This document shows, in pieces, positions 42,378-51,280 of a stretch of DNA of 64,000 nt. Source of the DNA: an uncultured Prevotellaceae bacterium. GTDB lineage: Bacteria > Bacteroidota > Bacteroidia > Bacteroidales > Muribaculaceae. Each line of letters opens with the position of its first letter. Within the stretch, counting starts at the first letter, position 1. The translations under genes were made by a program, and so were the position numbers. The stretch spans positions 18,726-82,725 of the forward strand of contig ONJX01000009.1 of assembly GCA_900318255.1 (NCBI GenBank), in the 5' to 3' direction. The notes below the pieces were generated by a model. It was not told where the DNA came from, did no database searches, and worked only from the letters and a program-made list of their open reading frames with translations.

Positions 42378-43472
42378 ATGAAGTCGCTATTACGCATCTT
42401 AGCATTGGCAATGGGCATCACGCTCGTGGCCTGCACGGGTAACTACAAGATTGATGTTAAGTTTGCCAACCATGATTTTGACGGCAAGAAAGCTTATCTT
42501 ACCAACTACGACACTGGCGACACCATCGACAGTGTGGCCGTGCTTGAGAAGCATGTGTGCTTTGAGGGGGATGTTGATACCGCCTTTTTTGCACGCCTCA
42601 GGATAGAGGACAATCGCCTCGACATGATAGTGGAGCCTGGTGAGATAGCCGTGGAGTGGGGGAAAGAGATTAAGGTGAGCGGTACTCCGCTCAACGACAA
42701 GTTTAATAACTTGGTCAAGCAGCTCGACCGATTTGACCGTGAGTGGGAGCAGATAGCAAAGGCTTGGCAAGACGGCTCGCTCAGCACCGAGCAGGCACAG
42801 CAGCGTGATGACAACCGCAAGGCTCGGCTCCTCACTACATTGTATAACGGGTTCCTCGCCAATAAAGATAATGCCTTGGGACAGTGGGCATTTATCCAGT
42901 ATCTTGTTGAGGGAGAATTCACCTCATCGCAGCTTGACATGCTTCTCAAGAAGGTGCCTGACCAGTACCTCGGCCTTGAGAGAGTGAAGCAGGCTAAAGC
43001 CAATGCCGAGGCGCAAGGCCTAACGGCTGTGGGACAGCCCTTTGTTGATTTCGAAGTGAGAGGCAGTGATGGTAATGTGGAACGCTTGTCGCATTATGCT
43101 GGCGACGGAATAAGCTTCACTCTTGTTGACTTCTGGGCGAGCTGGTGTGACCCTTGCATGAGAGAGATAGAGGGGACATTGCCCCATCTCTATGAGAAAT
43201 ATAATGATAGTGGACTGCTCAAGATTGTTGGGGTGAATGTGTGGGATGAGCCATCAGCAGCTATCGCTACTGTGCAACGACTATCTATTCCATGGCATGT
43301 GATGGTGGGTGACCATCGTCTTGACCTGCCCACAAAGCTCTATGGCATTCAGGCAATACCTTACATTGTAGTTATTGATCCTAAAGGAACAATAGTGTTG
43401 CGAGGTCTCAATGGCGATGCCCTGATTGATGCTGTTGAAGGCCTGATGGCAGCCCATTATGTGGCAAAATAG
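42378..43472 (+). CDS. TlpA-family thiol-disulfide reductase lipoprotein (DUF4369 N-terminus)
   Basis: 364 residues from the ATG at 42378. The lipobox is TLVAC (C19). Residues 22-105 match the DUF4369 domain, 110-210 form a helical linker, and 218-364 form the TlpA/AhpC-TSA thioredoxin fold with redox motif C257-D-P-C260 in DFWASWCDPCMREI and a cis-proline in AIPYIVVIDPKG. It is expected to reduce or isomerise disulfides on envelope proteins from the periplasmic side of a membrane. Such proteins are abundant in Bacteroidales; the partner is unknown. It is in an operon with the GH3 fusion gene. Confidence 0.93.
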   Translation: MKSLLRILALAMGITLVACTGNYKIDVKFANHDFDGKKAYLTNYDTGDTIDSVAVLEKHVCFEGDVDTAFFARLRIEDNRLDMIVEPGEIAVEWGKEIKVSGTPLNDKFNNLVKQLDRFDREWEQIAKAWQDGSLSTEQAQQRDDNRKARLLTTLYNGFLANKDNALGQWAFIQYLVEGEFTSSQLDMLLKKVPDQYLGLERVKQAKANAEAQGLTAVGQPFVDFEVRGSDGNVERLSHYAGDGISFTLVDFWASWCDPCMREIEGTLPHLYEKYNDSGLLKIVGVNVWDEPSAAIATVQRLSIPWHVMVGDHRLDLPTKLYGIQAIPYIVVIDPKGTIVLRGLNGDALIDAVEGLMAAHYVAK

Positions 43473-43547
43473 CGCCCAGAATCTCTATTTTTCATTTAAA
43501 AATGACGTTTTTGCCACATTGCTATTGCCATTTTTTGATTATTTGTA

Positions 43548-43555
43548 TAATTTTG
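43548..43555 (+). promoter_or_regulatory. Probable -7 element of the Cys/His-rich lipoprotein gene
   Basis: TAATTTTG, 50 bp before the ATG at 43606. The upstream TTTG copies are not at standard spacing. Confidence 0.5.
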
Positions 43556-43605
43556 CAATCGTTTTTTGGAAAACAACTATTTTACACTATAAAACAAGTA
43601 TTGAA

Positions 43606-44376
43606 ATGAAGAAAATTATTTATCTGTTAACGTTCTCTCTTGCGATCGTTAATGTCTCATGCGCATCGTTGTTCTCGGCATCGGGCAGCGATTGCAACTG
43701 CACATGCCCAGCGTGTCTAAATTGTGCACACAAGCATCATGGACCTCTGTCGGCCGATATGTTGGCTCGACAAGACTCTATTAAGAAGGTGAAATCTCAG
43801 CGTGATGCAGAGCTCGATTCACTGCTTAACATGGACTATTCAATAGTTCACTATGAGGTGTCAGGGCCAGAACCCTACAAATGGGAGCCTAATGAGGTGA
43901 TCTCTACTCCTCAAGAGACACTCATGGAACTCTTTAGAACAGGAAAGCCAACCACAGGAGGGGATACCGAATATACCCTTAAGGCGATTAATACCAGCCC
44001 TAAGGTTAATGACATTTATTTCTATTTCAACACAAAGGATGGAAAGCCCGAGCCATTGAGGTTTGTGGTGCATTTCTATGCCGACGACCCCATTAATTTC
44101 AACAAGCTCATTTTCAACCTTGATGGTTTTAAATATGAATATGTCCCAACGGGTATCAAGCGTACAAACGAAGGCAAGTTCTATTTCGAGAATTTTGATA
44201 ACGCACTCAATGAGCAATCGAGAGACTTCGTCGCTGGGTTGGCTCATTGCGAATATGCCGAGGTGCTTCTCGTTAGTGAACGAGGTGTGAATCATCGCAT
44301 CTTCTTTAGCGAGCAGCAACTCAAGCACTTTAAAGAAACCTATCAGCTCTATCGCAAGATGGGTGGCACCCTTTAA
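43606..44376 (+). CDS. Hypothetical lipoprotein with N-terminal Cys/His cluster
   Basis: 256 residues from the ATG at 43606, chosen because the signal peptide starts there (MKKIIYLLTFSLAIVNVSC, lipidated C19); the longer frame runs back into the TlpA gene. Residues 28-43 carry CNCTCPACLNCAHKHH, five cysteines and three histidines in 16 residues, suited to binding a metal ion or cluster, or to disulfides. The rest is a soluble domain of unknown family rich in beta-strands (DIYFYFNTKDGKPEPLRFVV, FEYADDPINF-like strands, EVLLVSERGVNHRIFFSE). I do not recognise the family. A strong terminator follows. Confidence 0.75.
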   Translation: MKKIIYLLTFSLAIVNVSCASLFSASGSDCNCTCPACLNCAHKHHGPLSADMLARQDSIKKVKSQRDAELDSLLNMDYSIVHYEVSGPEPYKWEPNEVISTPQETLMELFRTGKPTTGGDTEYTLKAINTSPKVNDIYFYFNTKDGKPEPLRFVVHFYADDPINFNKLIFNLDGFKYEYVPTGIKRTNEGKFYFENFDNALNEQSRDFVAGLAHCEYAEVLLVSERGVNHRIFFSEQQLKHFKETYQLYRKMGGTL

Positions 44377-44400
44377 GGCTTGATATACTATCGACACAAA

Positions 44401-44446
44401 ACAAATCGAGGATGTGGAAAATCCCACATCCCCGATTTGTTTTTTA
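44401..44446. terminator. Bidirectional terminator
   Basis: ACAAATCG-A-GGATGTGG (44401-44417) pairs with CCACATCC-C-CGATTTGT (44424-44440) with a single mismatch and a six-base loop, then TTTTTT. It separates the convergent lipoprotein and winged-helix genes. Confidence 0.88.
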
Positions 44447-44464
44447 GATAAACCTCAGAATAAA

Positions 44465-44674
44465 TTAGATTAAAGTAACTTCAATCTGCTTGCCTTCTTC
44501 ATCGGCAGCCACGTTAACTTTGCCTTCACGGGCGAGCCAACCAATAGCAGCAAAAATCTCTTTCTCTTTAAGTTTAGTTACTTTCTTCAGACCTTTCATG
44601 TCTTGGGTACCATTGGCATCGTTCAGCGAGTTCCAAACGGCGCCAGCCCACAAACCAATTGTTTCAACGTTCAT
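44465..44674 (-). CDS. Winged-helix domain protein (DUF2582/PF10771-like)
   Basis: A 69-residue protein covering one winged-helix fold: ETIGLWAGAVWNSLND as helix 1, the DMKGLKKVTKLKEKEIFAAI helix-turn-helix, then WLAREGKVNVAADEEG as the wing, and a final strand. Members are small and widespread in Bacteroidetes, and probably bind DNA, but no regulon is assigned. Its promoter side is the AT-rich 44675-44826 region shared with rsgA. Confidence 0.88.
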   Translation of the reverse strand: MNVETIGLWAGAVWNSLNDANGTQDMKGLKKVTKLKEKEIFAAIGWLAREGKVNVAADEEGKQIEVTLI

Positions 44675-44826
44675 AATAAATTAATTTATATAAAACTTAT
44701 TGTTTGTAATAACGCTGCAAAATTATATGTTTTATAACATATAAACAAAAATATCAACTTATAATTTGTGATTTGTCGCCTGCAAACGATTTACATCATT
44801 AAGTTGTATTTGTCGAGAATATTGAT

Positions 44827-44834
44827 TACTTTTG
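44827..44834 (+). promoter_or_regulatory. Probable -7 element of rsgA
   Basis: TACTTTTG, 24 bp before the ATG at 44859. A TTTG at 44809-44812 has a spacing of 14 bp, shorter than usual. Confidence 0.5.
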
Positions 44835-44858
44835 CACCACAATTATTACACTAGAATA

Positions 44859-45803
44859 ATGCAACAGGGATTAGTAATAAAGAATACTGGCAGCTGGTAC
44901 ATTGTGCGCACTCACGATGGCAACGAGGTTAATTGCAAAATAAAAGGAAATTTGCGTCTTAAAGGGTTCAGGTGTACTAACCCCGTGGCGGTGGGCGACA
45001 ATGTGGAGATTGAAGTCAAGGATGACGGCACGGCCTTCATTCGCTCTATTCTTGATCGACGCAACTATATCATCAGGCGGGCAAGCAATCTCTCGAGGGA
45101 GTTCCAGATTCTTGCTGCTAATATCGACATGGCGGTGCTCGTTGTCACGCTCGTCAACCCCGAGACGAGCACAGTCTTTATTGATAGATTCCTGGCTACG
45201 GCACAGGCCTATCGAGTGCCAGTGACTATCGTGATAAACAAGATTGACCTGCTAAGTGCTCCTGATGATCGTGAGCTGCTCAACGCCGTTACATATTTAT
45301 ATAATAGTATAGGCTATGAGGTCGTGGCCATGTCGGTGGTCACGGGCGAGGGGCTGGATTTGCTGCGAAGTCACCTGCGAGGCAAAACGTCGCTGTTGAG
45401 TGGCAATTCGGGAGTGGGCAAGAGCTCGATTATCAACAAGCTTGTGCCCGGTGCAGAGCTCAAAGTGGGTGACATCTCACAAGTGCATCACACTGGCATG
45501 CACACTACCACCTTCAGCGAAATGCTCGACATTCCTGGTGATGACGCAGGTCACATCATCGACACTCCCGGAGTGAAAGGTTTTGGCACTATCGATTTTG
45601 AAAAGGGGGAGGTGGCACACTATTTCCCCGAGATTTTCAAGATCTCAAAAGATTGCCGATACAGTAATTGCACTCACACCCATGAGCCGGGATGTGCCGT
45701 GCGAGATGCGGTGGAGAAGAGTGTTATCAGCCAGTCGCGTTACAATAGCTATCTGAGCATCATGGACGACACTGATCCCGATAAATACCGCAAGCCGTTT
45801 TAA
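44859..45803 (+). CDS. rsgA: Small-subunit-dependent ribosome GTPase A
   Basis: A circularly permuted GTPase that checks late 30S subunit assembly. 314 residues from the ATG at 44859. An OB-fold (1-75, VVGDNV-type strands) precedes the GTPase domain with G4 NKID (127-130) before the P-loop GNSGVGKSS (182-190) and the G3 motif DTPGVKGFG, the order expected for a permuted GTPase. The C-terminal zinc finger is [17 protein letters not shown]. It is monocistronic, followed by a strong terminator. Confidence 0.96.
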   Translation: MQQGLVIKNTGSWYIVRTHDGNEVNCKIKGNLRLKGFRCTNPVAVGDNVEIEVKDDGTAFIRSILDRRNYIIRRASNLSREFQILAANIDMAVLVVTLVNPETSTVFIDRFLATAQAYRVPVTIVINKIDLLSAPDDRELLNAVTYLYNSIGYEVVAMSVVTGEGLDLLRSHLRGKTSLLSGNSGVGKSSIINKLVPGAELKVGDISQVHHTGMHTTTFSEMLDIPGDDAGHIIDTPGVKGFGTIDFEKGEVAHYFPEIFKISKDCRYSNCTHTHEPGCAVRDAVEKSVISQSRYNSYLSIMDDTDPDKYRKPF

Positions 45804-45840
45804 GTCATGCTTTGTGAATAGCTATGGCTACAATATAGAA

Positions 45841-45874
45841 AAAATGCTAAAGGAGGTTTCGCCTTTAGCATTTT
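45841..45874 (+). terminator. Terminator of rsgA
   Basis: A perfect 13-bp stem AAAATGCTAAAGG (45841-45853) and CCTTTAGCATTTT (45862-45874) with an eight-base loop. The remaining gap to lptD (45875-46117) holds only AT-rich sequence and a doubtful 41-codon frame (45968-46093) starting MQKYIKND with no visible promoter or ribosome site. Confidence 0.88.
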
Positions 45875-45967
45875 GAGCGTTATGTCACGTTTCACAACGA
45901 TCAACGCCCCATTGATGAAAAAAATAGTGATTACTTTTATTGATTTGCCTTATGTGTTATTATTACA

Positions 45968-46093
45968 ATGCAAAAATATATCAAAAATGATAATCTTGCA
46001 AGCGAGTTTCAATCAACTGCCTTGTCGCAATTATCAATGTCCAAAAAACTTCAACGAGATATTGTGGGCGATAATCTCCACTATCATGAATAG
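45968..46093 (+). CDS. Doubtful small ORF, 41 codons
   Basis: Begins ATG at 45968, reads MQKYIKNDNLASEFQSTALS, then QLSMSKKLQRDIVGDNLHYH and E before TAG. The composition is protein-like (charged, no stretches of repeat), but no Bacteroidetes promoter, Shine-Dalgarno site or recognisable domain is present. It could be a gene remnant or chance. Confidence 0.15.
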   Translation: MQKYIKNDNLASEFQSTALSQLSMSKKLQRDIVGDNLHYHE

Positions 46094-46117
46094 CGCTCGT
46101 GGTGCTGCTTGTAGAAA

Positions 46118-48835
46118 CTAATACCACTGCACGCCATTGCTGAAACTTGAGTGCTTGTCATACTTGAAGTCGCTCAAGATGCTCGACTTGACAGCGATGT
46201 GGAAATTGTAGGACTTATAAGGCCCCACCGGCACAAAGCTGGCGCTCATCACGAAACAGTGCATCTCGCGACTGATAGAGCAGTTCATATAAGCAATCTT
46301 GTGAGTGTCAAAATTATAGCTGCCCGAGACGGTTATGTTCCAATTCTTAGTGGGGCGTATGTTGCCGTTGAAGCTGAGGTTGTGGGTGAACTTGCCCTTA
46401 TATTCCATCTTCTTATAGTTGAACTCGCCGTAGCCGTAGTTGAGCGAGTAGTTGATGGTTAAGCTCCAGGGACATTCCCATTTCATGTACCCGTCGGGAC
46501 GCATCGTTATGTCGCTGCCATCGGCTTTGCTGCCAGCATCGTTGCCAGTTGATGTGCCAGTGCCAGGTGTTCTTTTTGCATTGCCATCATCATTCTTTTT
46601 CTTGCGCCCGAAGAGTTTCTTGAAGGTGTCGTTGTTGAAGGTGTAGGAGAACGATGTGCCCGTGCTGGCCAGGCGGCCCCAGCCACCGCCATGGAAGAGT
46701 CGCAGCTTGTTGATGCGCACAGGGTTGCCAAATTCATTTAGCCCGTACTTATACACGTCCCATGTGGCCGAGAGGTTGAGGTTGAAACTCTTGGTAAGGC
46801 GCAGCAATATGGATGTCTGAAGATTGCTCCATCGCAGTGAGTCGGCACCGAAGTTATAAGATTGCGATAAGGTGAGGTTCTCTATAATAGAGATTTTTTT
46901 GTAGCCCGTGCTGTCGGCATCGCTCTTGACTTTTGCCTCAAGGTTGTTGGCTATAGAATAGGTGAGGATGCCATTCTTGCCACTTCCTGGTTGACCATAC
47001 ACACCATGCTGAAAATAAGGGTACTGCACGTTGCGAACCTCGCCTTGTGCATTGGTATAGGAATAATTGCCATAATATCCCCAGAACTTTGAACCAAAGT
47101 CGGGAGATGCCGAGAATGTTACTGTGGGGGTTATCACATGGCGAACCATCTGCAGCTTGTCACCCATAAACTTCAGGGGCTTATAGAAGCCATAGAGCTT
47201 GGTGCTCAACGACACCGATGCCGAGAAGTCAAAGATGTTATAGAAACTGTAAGTGGTGTCACGAACCACAGCACTTGAATTTGGATCCCACGACTGCTTG
47301 ATTTTGCTTGTGTACATGCGGTCGTTTAGCGTGATGGAGGGAGTGATGTTGATATATTTAAACACATTGAAGGTGGCCGAGATGGGAACGGTGTGAAAAA
47401 AGCCGTTTCTCCAGTCTTTCACTAAGTTCTTGTGGAAGAACTCGTTTTCCTTGGCAGTAAGTGAGTTTTGAAAACGTCCGGAATAGGAGATTTTTATCTT
47501 CTCATACCAGCGCTCGGCCCCCACAGCCTTCTTGCGCTTGAAGGGGGTGATTTGCGCCATGGTTATCGTGAAATTGGGGAAAGAGACGGTGAGGGTAGAG
47601 TCAGACGAACGCTGCGACACACTTGCCGTTGCCGACAGGCTCCACTTGGAGTTTGGGAAGTTATAGGACCAGTTGATGGTCGAGCTCTTAGTGTTCTCGG
47701 TGAACTTGCTGCTGTAATAATCGTTGAGGTTGCTGCGTGAATATCCACTAGTGGCGAAGTTCACGCTTGCCGAGAGCTGCATGTTCGGGTTGGCCTTAGG
47801 GTTTTGGGTGTGAGACCACTGTAGCGAGAAGTTGTGAGCCTTATAATAGTCGGCGTCGCCTTTGTCGCCAGTGATAGTGGTGAGGTAGCTCGCACTGAAG
47901 CGTCCCGAGAACTTGTAGCGCTTGTTGTAGTTAGACTGAGCTGTCACGCCCCAAGAGCCACGGGTGTAAATCTCGCCAGTGAGAGCCAGGTCCAGATACT
48001 GGCCTAGAGCAAAGTAATAACCGCCATTTCGCAAGTAGAACCCGCGGTTGTAATCCTCGCCAAAGGTGGGTACCAGGATACCACTTGAATACTTGTTGGT
48101 AAACGGGAAGAAGGCAAAAGGCACTGCTAGGGGCAGTGGCAAGTCCTCAAGTACCATATAGGCTGGTCCTGTTATCACGTTTTTCTTGGGACGCATCTTT
48201 GCCTTAGTAATCTGGAAATAAAAGTGAGGGTGCTCATGGTTGTCGCACGTGGTGTAACGACCATTCTTAATGTGATACTCGTCGTCTTCGTGCTTCTTGG
48301 TCACTCCACCGGTGAGGAAGCCGTCGCCCTGCTCGGTGATGATGTCGGTGATGAGGCCTTTCTTGGTCTTGAAGTTGAAGGCCATAATCTTCGACTTATA
48401 CTCTCCGCTGGGGTCGATAAAGACTGGAGTGCCTTGAAGCTCGCCAAGTGAGTCGGGCACACCCACGGCGTGCACCACATTGCTGTCCATGTTCATCGTG
48501 ATTGATGAAGCAGTGAGTTTTATGTCATCATAATTGACCTCGCTATTGCCATAGAAGCGCAAGTCGTTGCGGCCCATTAGCACCATCGAGTCTTTGGATG
48601 AGAATTTCACTGTGTTGTCAAGGTCGATGGCGCGGGTCTTCTTAAAGCGCGCGGTGTCGCGAGCCGTAGCTGCAGTGTCGCCGCTGGTTATAGCTGTGCT
48701 ATCGACACCAGTTCCCACACGTGGCCTGAGTCTTACAGAGCCAGTAGATTGCTGCTGTGCGAGCACATGAGTTGTGGCAACTGAAATGACTGCCACAATA
48801 AGCCATAACAATATTTTGAGACTGCTGTTTCTCAC
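46118..48835 (-). CDS. lptD: LPS-assembly outer-membrane protein LptD
   Basis: 905 residues with a Sec signal peptide (LLWLIVAVISVATTHVLAQ). Residues 60-230 contain the OstA/LptA-like beta-jellyroll (VNYDDIKLTASSITMNMDSN, DIITEQGDGFLTGGVTKKHE). Residues 230-905 form the beta-barrel with many alternating aromatic strands, ending KHSSFSNGVQWY with a terminal aromatic residue. It inserts lipopolysaccharide or lipooligosaccharide into the outer leaflet. The start is GTG at 48835: TAA precedes it in frame, and a nearby ATG is out of frame. A -7 motif lies 31 bp upstream. It faces rsgA convergently. Confidence 0.9.
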   Translation of the reverse strand: MRNSSLKILLWLIVAVISVATTHVLAQQQSTGSVRLRPRVGTGVDSTAITSGDTAATARDTARFKKTRAIDLDNTVKFSSKDSMVLMGRNDLRFYGNSEVNYDDIKLTASSITMNMDSNVVHAVGVPDSLGELQGTPVFIDPSGEYKSKIMAFNFKTKKGLITDIITEQGDGFLTGGVTKKHEDDEYHIKNGRYTTCDNHEHPHFYFQITKAKMRPKKNVITGPAYMVLEDLPLPLAVPFAFFPFTNKYSSGILVPTFGEDYNRGFYLRNGGYYFALGQYLDLALTGEIYTRGSWGVTAQSNYNKRYKFSGRFSASYLTTITGDKGDADYYKAHNFSLQWSHTQNPKANPNMQLSASVNFATSGYSRSNLNDYYSSKFTENTKSSTINWSYNFPNSKWSLSATASVSQRSSDSTLTVSFPNFTITMAQITPFKRKKAVGAERWYEKIKISYSGRFQNSLTAKENEFFHKNLVKDWRNGFFHTVPISATFNVFKYINITPSITLNDRMYTSKIKQSWDPNSSAVVRDTTYSFYNIFDFSASVSLSTKLYGFYKPLKFMGDKLQMVRHVITPTVTFSASPDFGSKFWGYYGNYSYTNAQGEVRNVQYPYFQHGVYGQPGSGKNGILTYSIANNLEAKVKSDADSTGYKKISIIENLTLSQSYNFGADSLRWSNLQTSILLRLTKSFNLNLSATWDVYKYGLNEFGNPVRINKLRLFHGGGWGRLASTGTSFSYTFNNDTFKKLFGRKKKNDDGNAKRTPGTGTSTGNDAGSKADGSDITMRPDGYMKWECPWSLTINYSLNYGYGEFNYKKMEYKGKFTHNLSFNGNIRPTKNWNITVSGSYNFDTHKIAYMNCSISREMHCFVMSASFVPVGPYKSYNFHIAVKSSILSDFKYDKHSSFSNGVQWY

Positions 48836-48865
48836 TTATAGGTCATTTTTTGTCCAAATAACCTG

Positions 48866-48873
48866 CAAAATTA
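48866..48873 (-). promoter_or_regulatory. Probable -7 element of lptD
   Basis: The minus strand reads TAATTTTG, 31 bp before the GTG start at 48835. Confidence 0.55.
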
Positions 48874-48945
48874 ATCATTTCTCTCAATATTACCACAACA
48901 TTGACAATTATTAAACTTTTTAAATGCTTTCTCTAATTTTGTCCA

Positions 48946-49512
48946 TCATAATGCGGTGTAATCAGGAGCACCAAAATGAGAATGCATCTCGTCAAATCTA
49001 GCTATAGTCTCTTCACCAAATTTCAAGAGTTTACTGCGAGCTACTTCTACGCTTCGCACGGCATCGGGGTGAGACTTGCTGAAGAACTTGTCGGCATAAC
49101 ACACAATTTTCTCCTCGAGGCTCAGGGGCAACAGGTCGCGATGTGGCAAGGGCAGGTTTTGCTCCTCTATCTCCTTTGTTGACAGCCCAGTGCCAGTGTG
49201 ACGCTCACACACTAGTGCGTGGCGAAACAGGCCCATTTGGTCGAGCATTGACCGTCCTAAAATGCCGTGGCGAATGTAAGGCTCACTTCCGTGGCAATAT
49301 ATTCCTGGGGCATTGGTGTGAATGATGCCCACGTCGTGAAGCATTGCGGCCTCTACCACAAAGTCGATATCTACAGGGATGTGGTTGCTCGTCATGCGCT
49401 CGGCGAGTTGACGTGCTAGTGCAGCCACTTGCTCGCTGTGCTTGACCAGCAGGTTGCACAGGGGGCTGCCCTGCTCATAGTAGCGGTATATTATAGAATA
49501 AGTGTCAATCAT
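48946..49512 (-). CDS. HD domain protein (probable phosphohydrolase)
   Basis: 188 residues from the ATG at 49512; a GTG 12 bases upstream is in frame. It has the HD metal motif: H25 in VKHSEQVAALARQLAER, then H59-D60 in EAAMLHDVGIIHTN and a later D in EEKIVCYADKFFSKS. Members hydrolyse nucleotides or phosphodiesters, but this short form is unassigned. It lies between lptD and ilvE, all on the minus strand, with a terminator separating it from ilvE. Confidence 0.87.
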   Translation of the reverse strand: MIDTYSIIYRYYEQGSPLCNLLVKHSEQVAALARQLAERMTSNHIPVDIDFVVEAAMLHDVGIIHTNAPGIYCHGSEPYIRHGILGRSMLDQMGLFRHALVCERHTGTGLSTKEIEEQNLPLPHRDLLPLSLEEKIVCYADKFFSKSHPDAVRSVEVARSKLLKFGEETIARFDEMHSHFGAPDYTAL

Positions 49513-49567
49513 TTTTTCTTGCACAAAAGTTAACAGGAGGGCAAGGTTACAAAGACTTGATAAAAGA

Positions 49568-49605
49568 AGGTGTGTCGCAACGATATTCTCTTGAGCGACA
49601 CACCT
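49568..49605 (-). terminator. Terminator of ilvE
   Basis: A perfect 11-bp stem, AGGTGTGTCGC (49568-49578) and GCGACACACCT (49595-49605), with a T-rich tract on the minus strand. It lies 26 bp past the ilvE stop. Confidence 0.85.
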
Positions 49606-49631
49606 AAATCTTTTTTCTTGCTTTTCGAGGA

Positions 49632-50660
49632 TTAATCGACGAATGTTACCCAGCCGTGAGTGTCCTCAAGGTCACCCTTCTGGATGCCTTGCAGACGCTT
49701 GTAGAGCTCTGTAACAACGGGGCCTGCCTCATCGTCCTTGCCAATGTGGTAGTCCTTGTCGTTGTCGAAGTCATAGATGTGGCTCAACGGTGTGCATACT
49801 GCAGCAGTTCCGCACTCGGCTGCCTCATCAACCTCGGCAAGCTCCTCAACGGGGATAGGACGGCACTCTACCTCAAGACCCATGTCCTTAGCAATCTGCT
49901 GGAGGCTCATGTTAGTGATTGAGGGAAGGATAGAGTCGCTCTTGGGGGTGATGTACTTGTTGCCCTTGATAGCGAAGAAGTTGGCAGGACCGCACTCATC
50001 GAGGTACTTCTTCTCCTTAGGATCGAGGAAGAGCACGGCCGAGAAACCGTTCTCGTGAGCGCGAGAGGTGGCGCGCATGCCGCAAGCGTAGTTGCCGCCC
50101 ACTTTCCACTTACCAGTGCCAAGGGGAGCAGCACGGTCATACTCGCGATAGATAGCAACCTTGGTGGGCTTGAAGCCGTCGGGGAAGTAAGGGCCTACTG
50201 GAGTGACAAACATGATAACGGTGTACTCCTGTGCAGGCTTAACACCCACTTGTGCCGATGTGCCAATCTCAACGGGACGGATGTAGAGCGAGCTGCCGCT
50301 CTCATAGGGAGGAACAAAGCGCTCGTTGAGCTTAACAACCTTCTTTACCATTTCAACGAAAAGTTCTTTAGGCATTGGAGCCATCTTGATGCCATTGGCG
50401 CTGTTGATAAGGCGCTGGGCATTTGCCTCGGGACGGAACACACGAATTCTTCCGTCTTTGCCCTTGAATGCCTTCAGGCCTTCAAAGATTTCCTGACCAT
50501 AGTGCAAGCATGTGGCGGCGATGTGAATGTTAACGTACTCTGAATCGCTAACTTCGATTTCCCCCCACTTTCCATCCTTGTAGGTGCAACGCACGTTATA
50601 GTCGGCCTTCATGTAACCGAATGGCAGGCTACTCCAATTAATGTTCTCTAAGTTTGTCAT
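49632..50660 (-). CDS. ilvE: Branched-chain amino-acid aminotransferase
   Basis: Catalyses the final transamination to Leu, Ile and Val and the first step of their breakdown. A class IV PLP aminotransferase of 342 residues. The PLP lysine is K186 in GTGKWKVGGNYACG. CLHYGQEIFEGLKAFKGKDG and SLYIRPVEIGTSAQVGVKPA are the BCAT signatures of the longer eukaryote-like type II form. It is monocistronic, with a terminator downstream. Confidence 0.96.
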   Translation of the reverse strand: MTNLENINWSSLPFGYMKADYNVRCTYKDGKWGEIEVSDSEYVNIHIAATCLHYGQEIFEGLKAFKGKDGRIRVFRPEANAQRLINSANGIKMAPMPKELFVEMVKKVVKLNERFVPPYESGSSLYIRPVEIGTSAQVGVKPAQEYTVIMFVTPVGPYFPDGFKPTKVAIYREYDRAAPLGTGKWKVGGNYACGMRATSRAHENGFSAVLFLDPKEKKYLDECGPANFFAIKGNKYITPKSDSILPSITNMSLQQIAKDMGLEVECRPIPVEELAEVDEAAECGTAAVCTPLSHIYDFDNDKDYHIGKDDEAGPVVTELYKRLQGIQKGDLEDTHGWVTFVD

Positions 50661-50741
50661 AATAAATAATTGTGTATTAAAAAGTTATATCATTGATAGT
50701 ACATAAAACTCAAAAAATGCTTGTTTTGCTCTGACTCTCTC

Positions 50742-51068
50742 TTAAATGGCTACTTTCTGGGTTATATTTCCTACCTTTACCATATATATGCCACGGTTTA
50801 GGCGAAGCTCGGCGGTGCCTGGATTCAGGGTCGCTTGAGAGACAAGTTGACCTAGAATGGTGAACACCTTCACTTGTATCGTGTGTTGAGTCTTAATGAT
50901 TATGGCCCCGCTTCGCTGGTATATCTCAACACCGTCGCTAGTGCGAGCGTCAGTGAGGCTGCGGCCAGGTGGCTCGCCTGAAATCTCGCGCCATTGCACT
51001 TTGCCACTGGCTATGGACGGTATTGCCAACGTAATGACAACGGTTAATATTACAAATAGTCTCCTCAT
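50742..51068 (-). CDS. Mini secreted protein consisting mainly of a T9SS-CTD-like domain
   Basis: 108 residues. A signal peptide (LFVILTVVITLAIPSIASG) is followed by a short spacer and a domain of about 55 residues, VEIYQRSGAIIIKTQHTIQV, FTILGQLVSQATLNPGTAEL, RLNRGIYMVKVGNITQKVAI. The last part matches type A T9SS/Por C-terminal sorting domains (G..V, GIY.VKV). Such domains normally follow a large cargo, but there is almost none here. It may be a stand-alone adaptor, a relic of a larger gene or a free-standing sorting domain. The LRR protein (23333-24496) has a similar C-terminus. Confidence 0.75.
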   Translation of the reverse strand: MRRLFVILTVVITLAIPSIASGKVQWREISGEPPGRSLTDARTSDGVEIYQRSGAIIIKTQHTIQVKVFTILGQLVSQATLNPGTAELRLNRGIYMVKVGNITQKVAI

Positions 51069-51280
51069 TAAGTCAACTAGCTATCTATGTGCAAAAATAC
51101 AACATTCTTTGAAAACAGAAAAAACTATTGTGGTATTTTTTCATATTATTGCTTAAAAATTGTCAATAACGCTGTTTTAAAGAGCGGAACGGCGCAAAAA
51201 GCCATCTGTAAAGGCTTATTTTTTAGCAGCAAATTACAAATTGAAAGCAATGATATTTCTCTCTGTTATCCACTCTCCAC

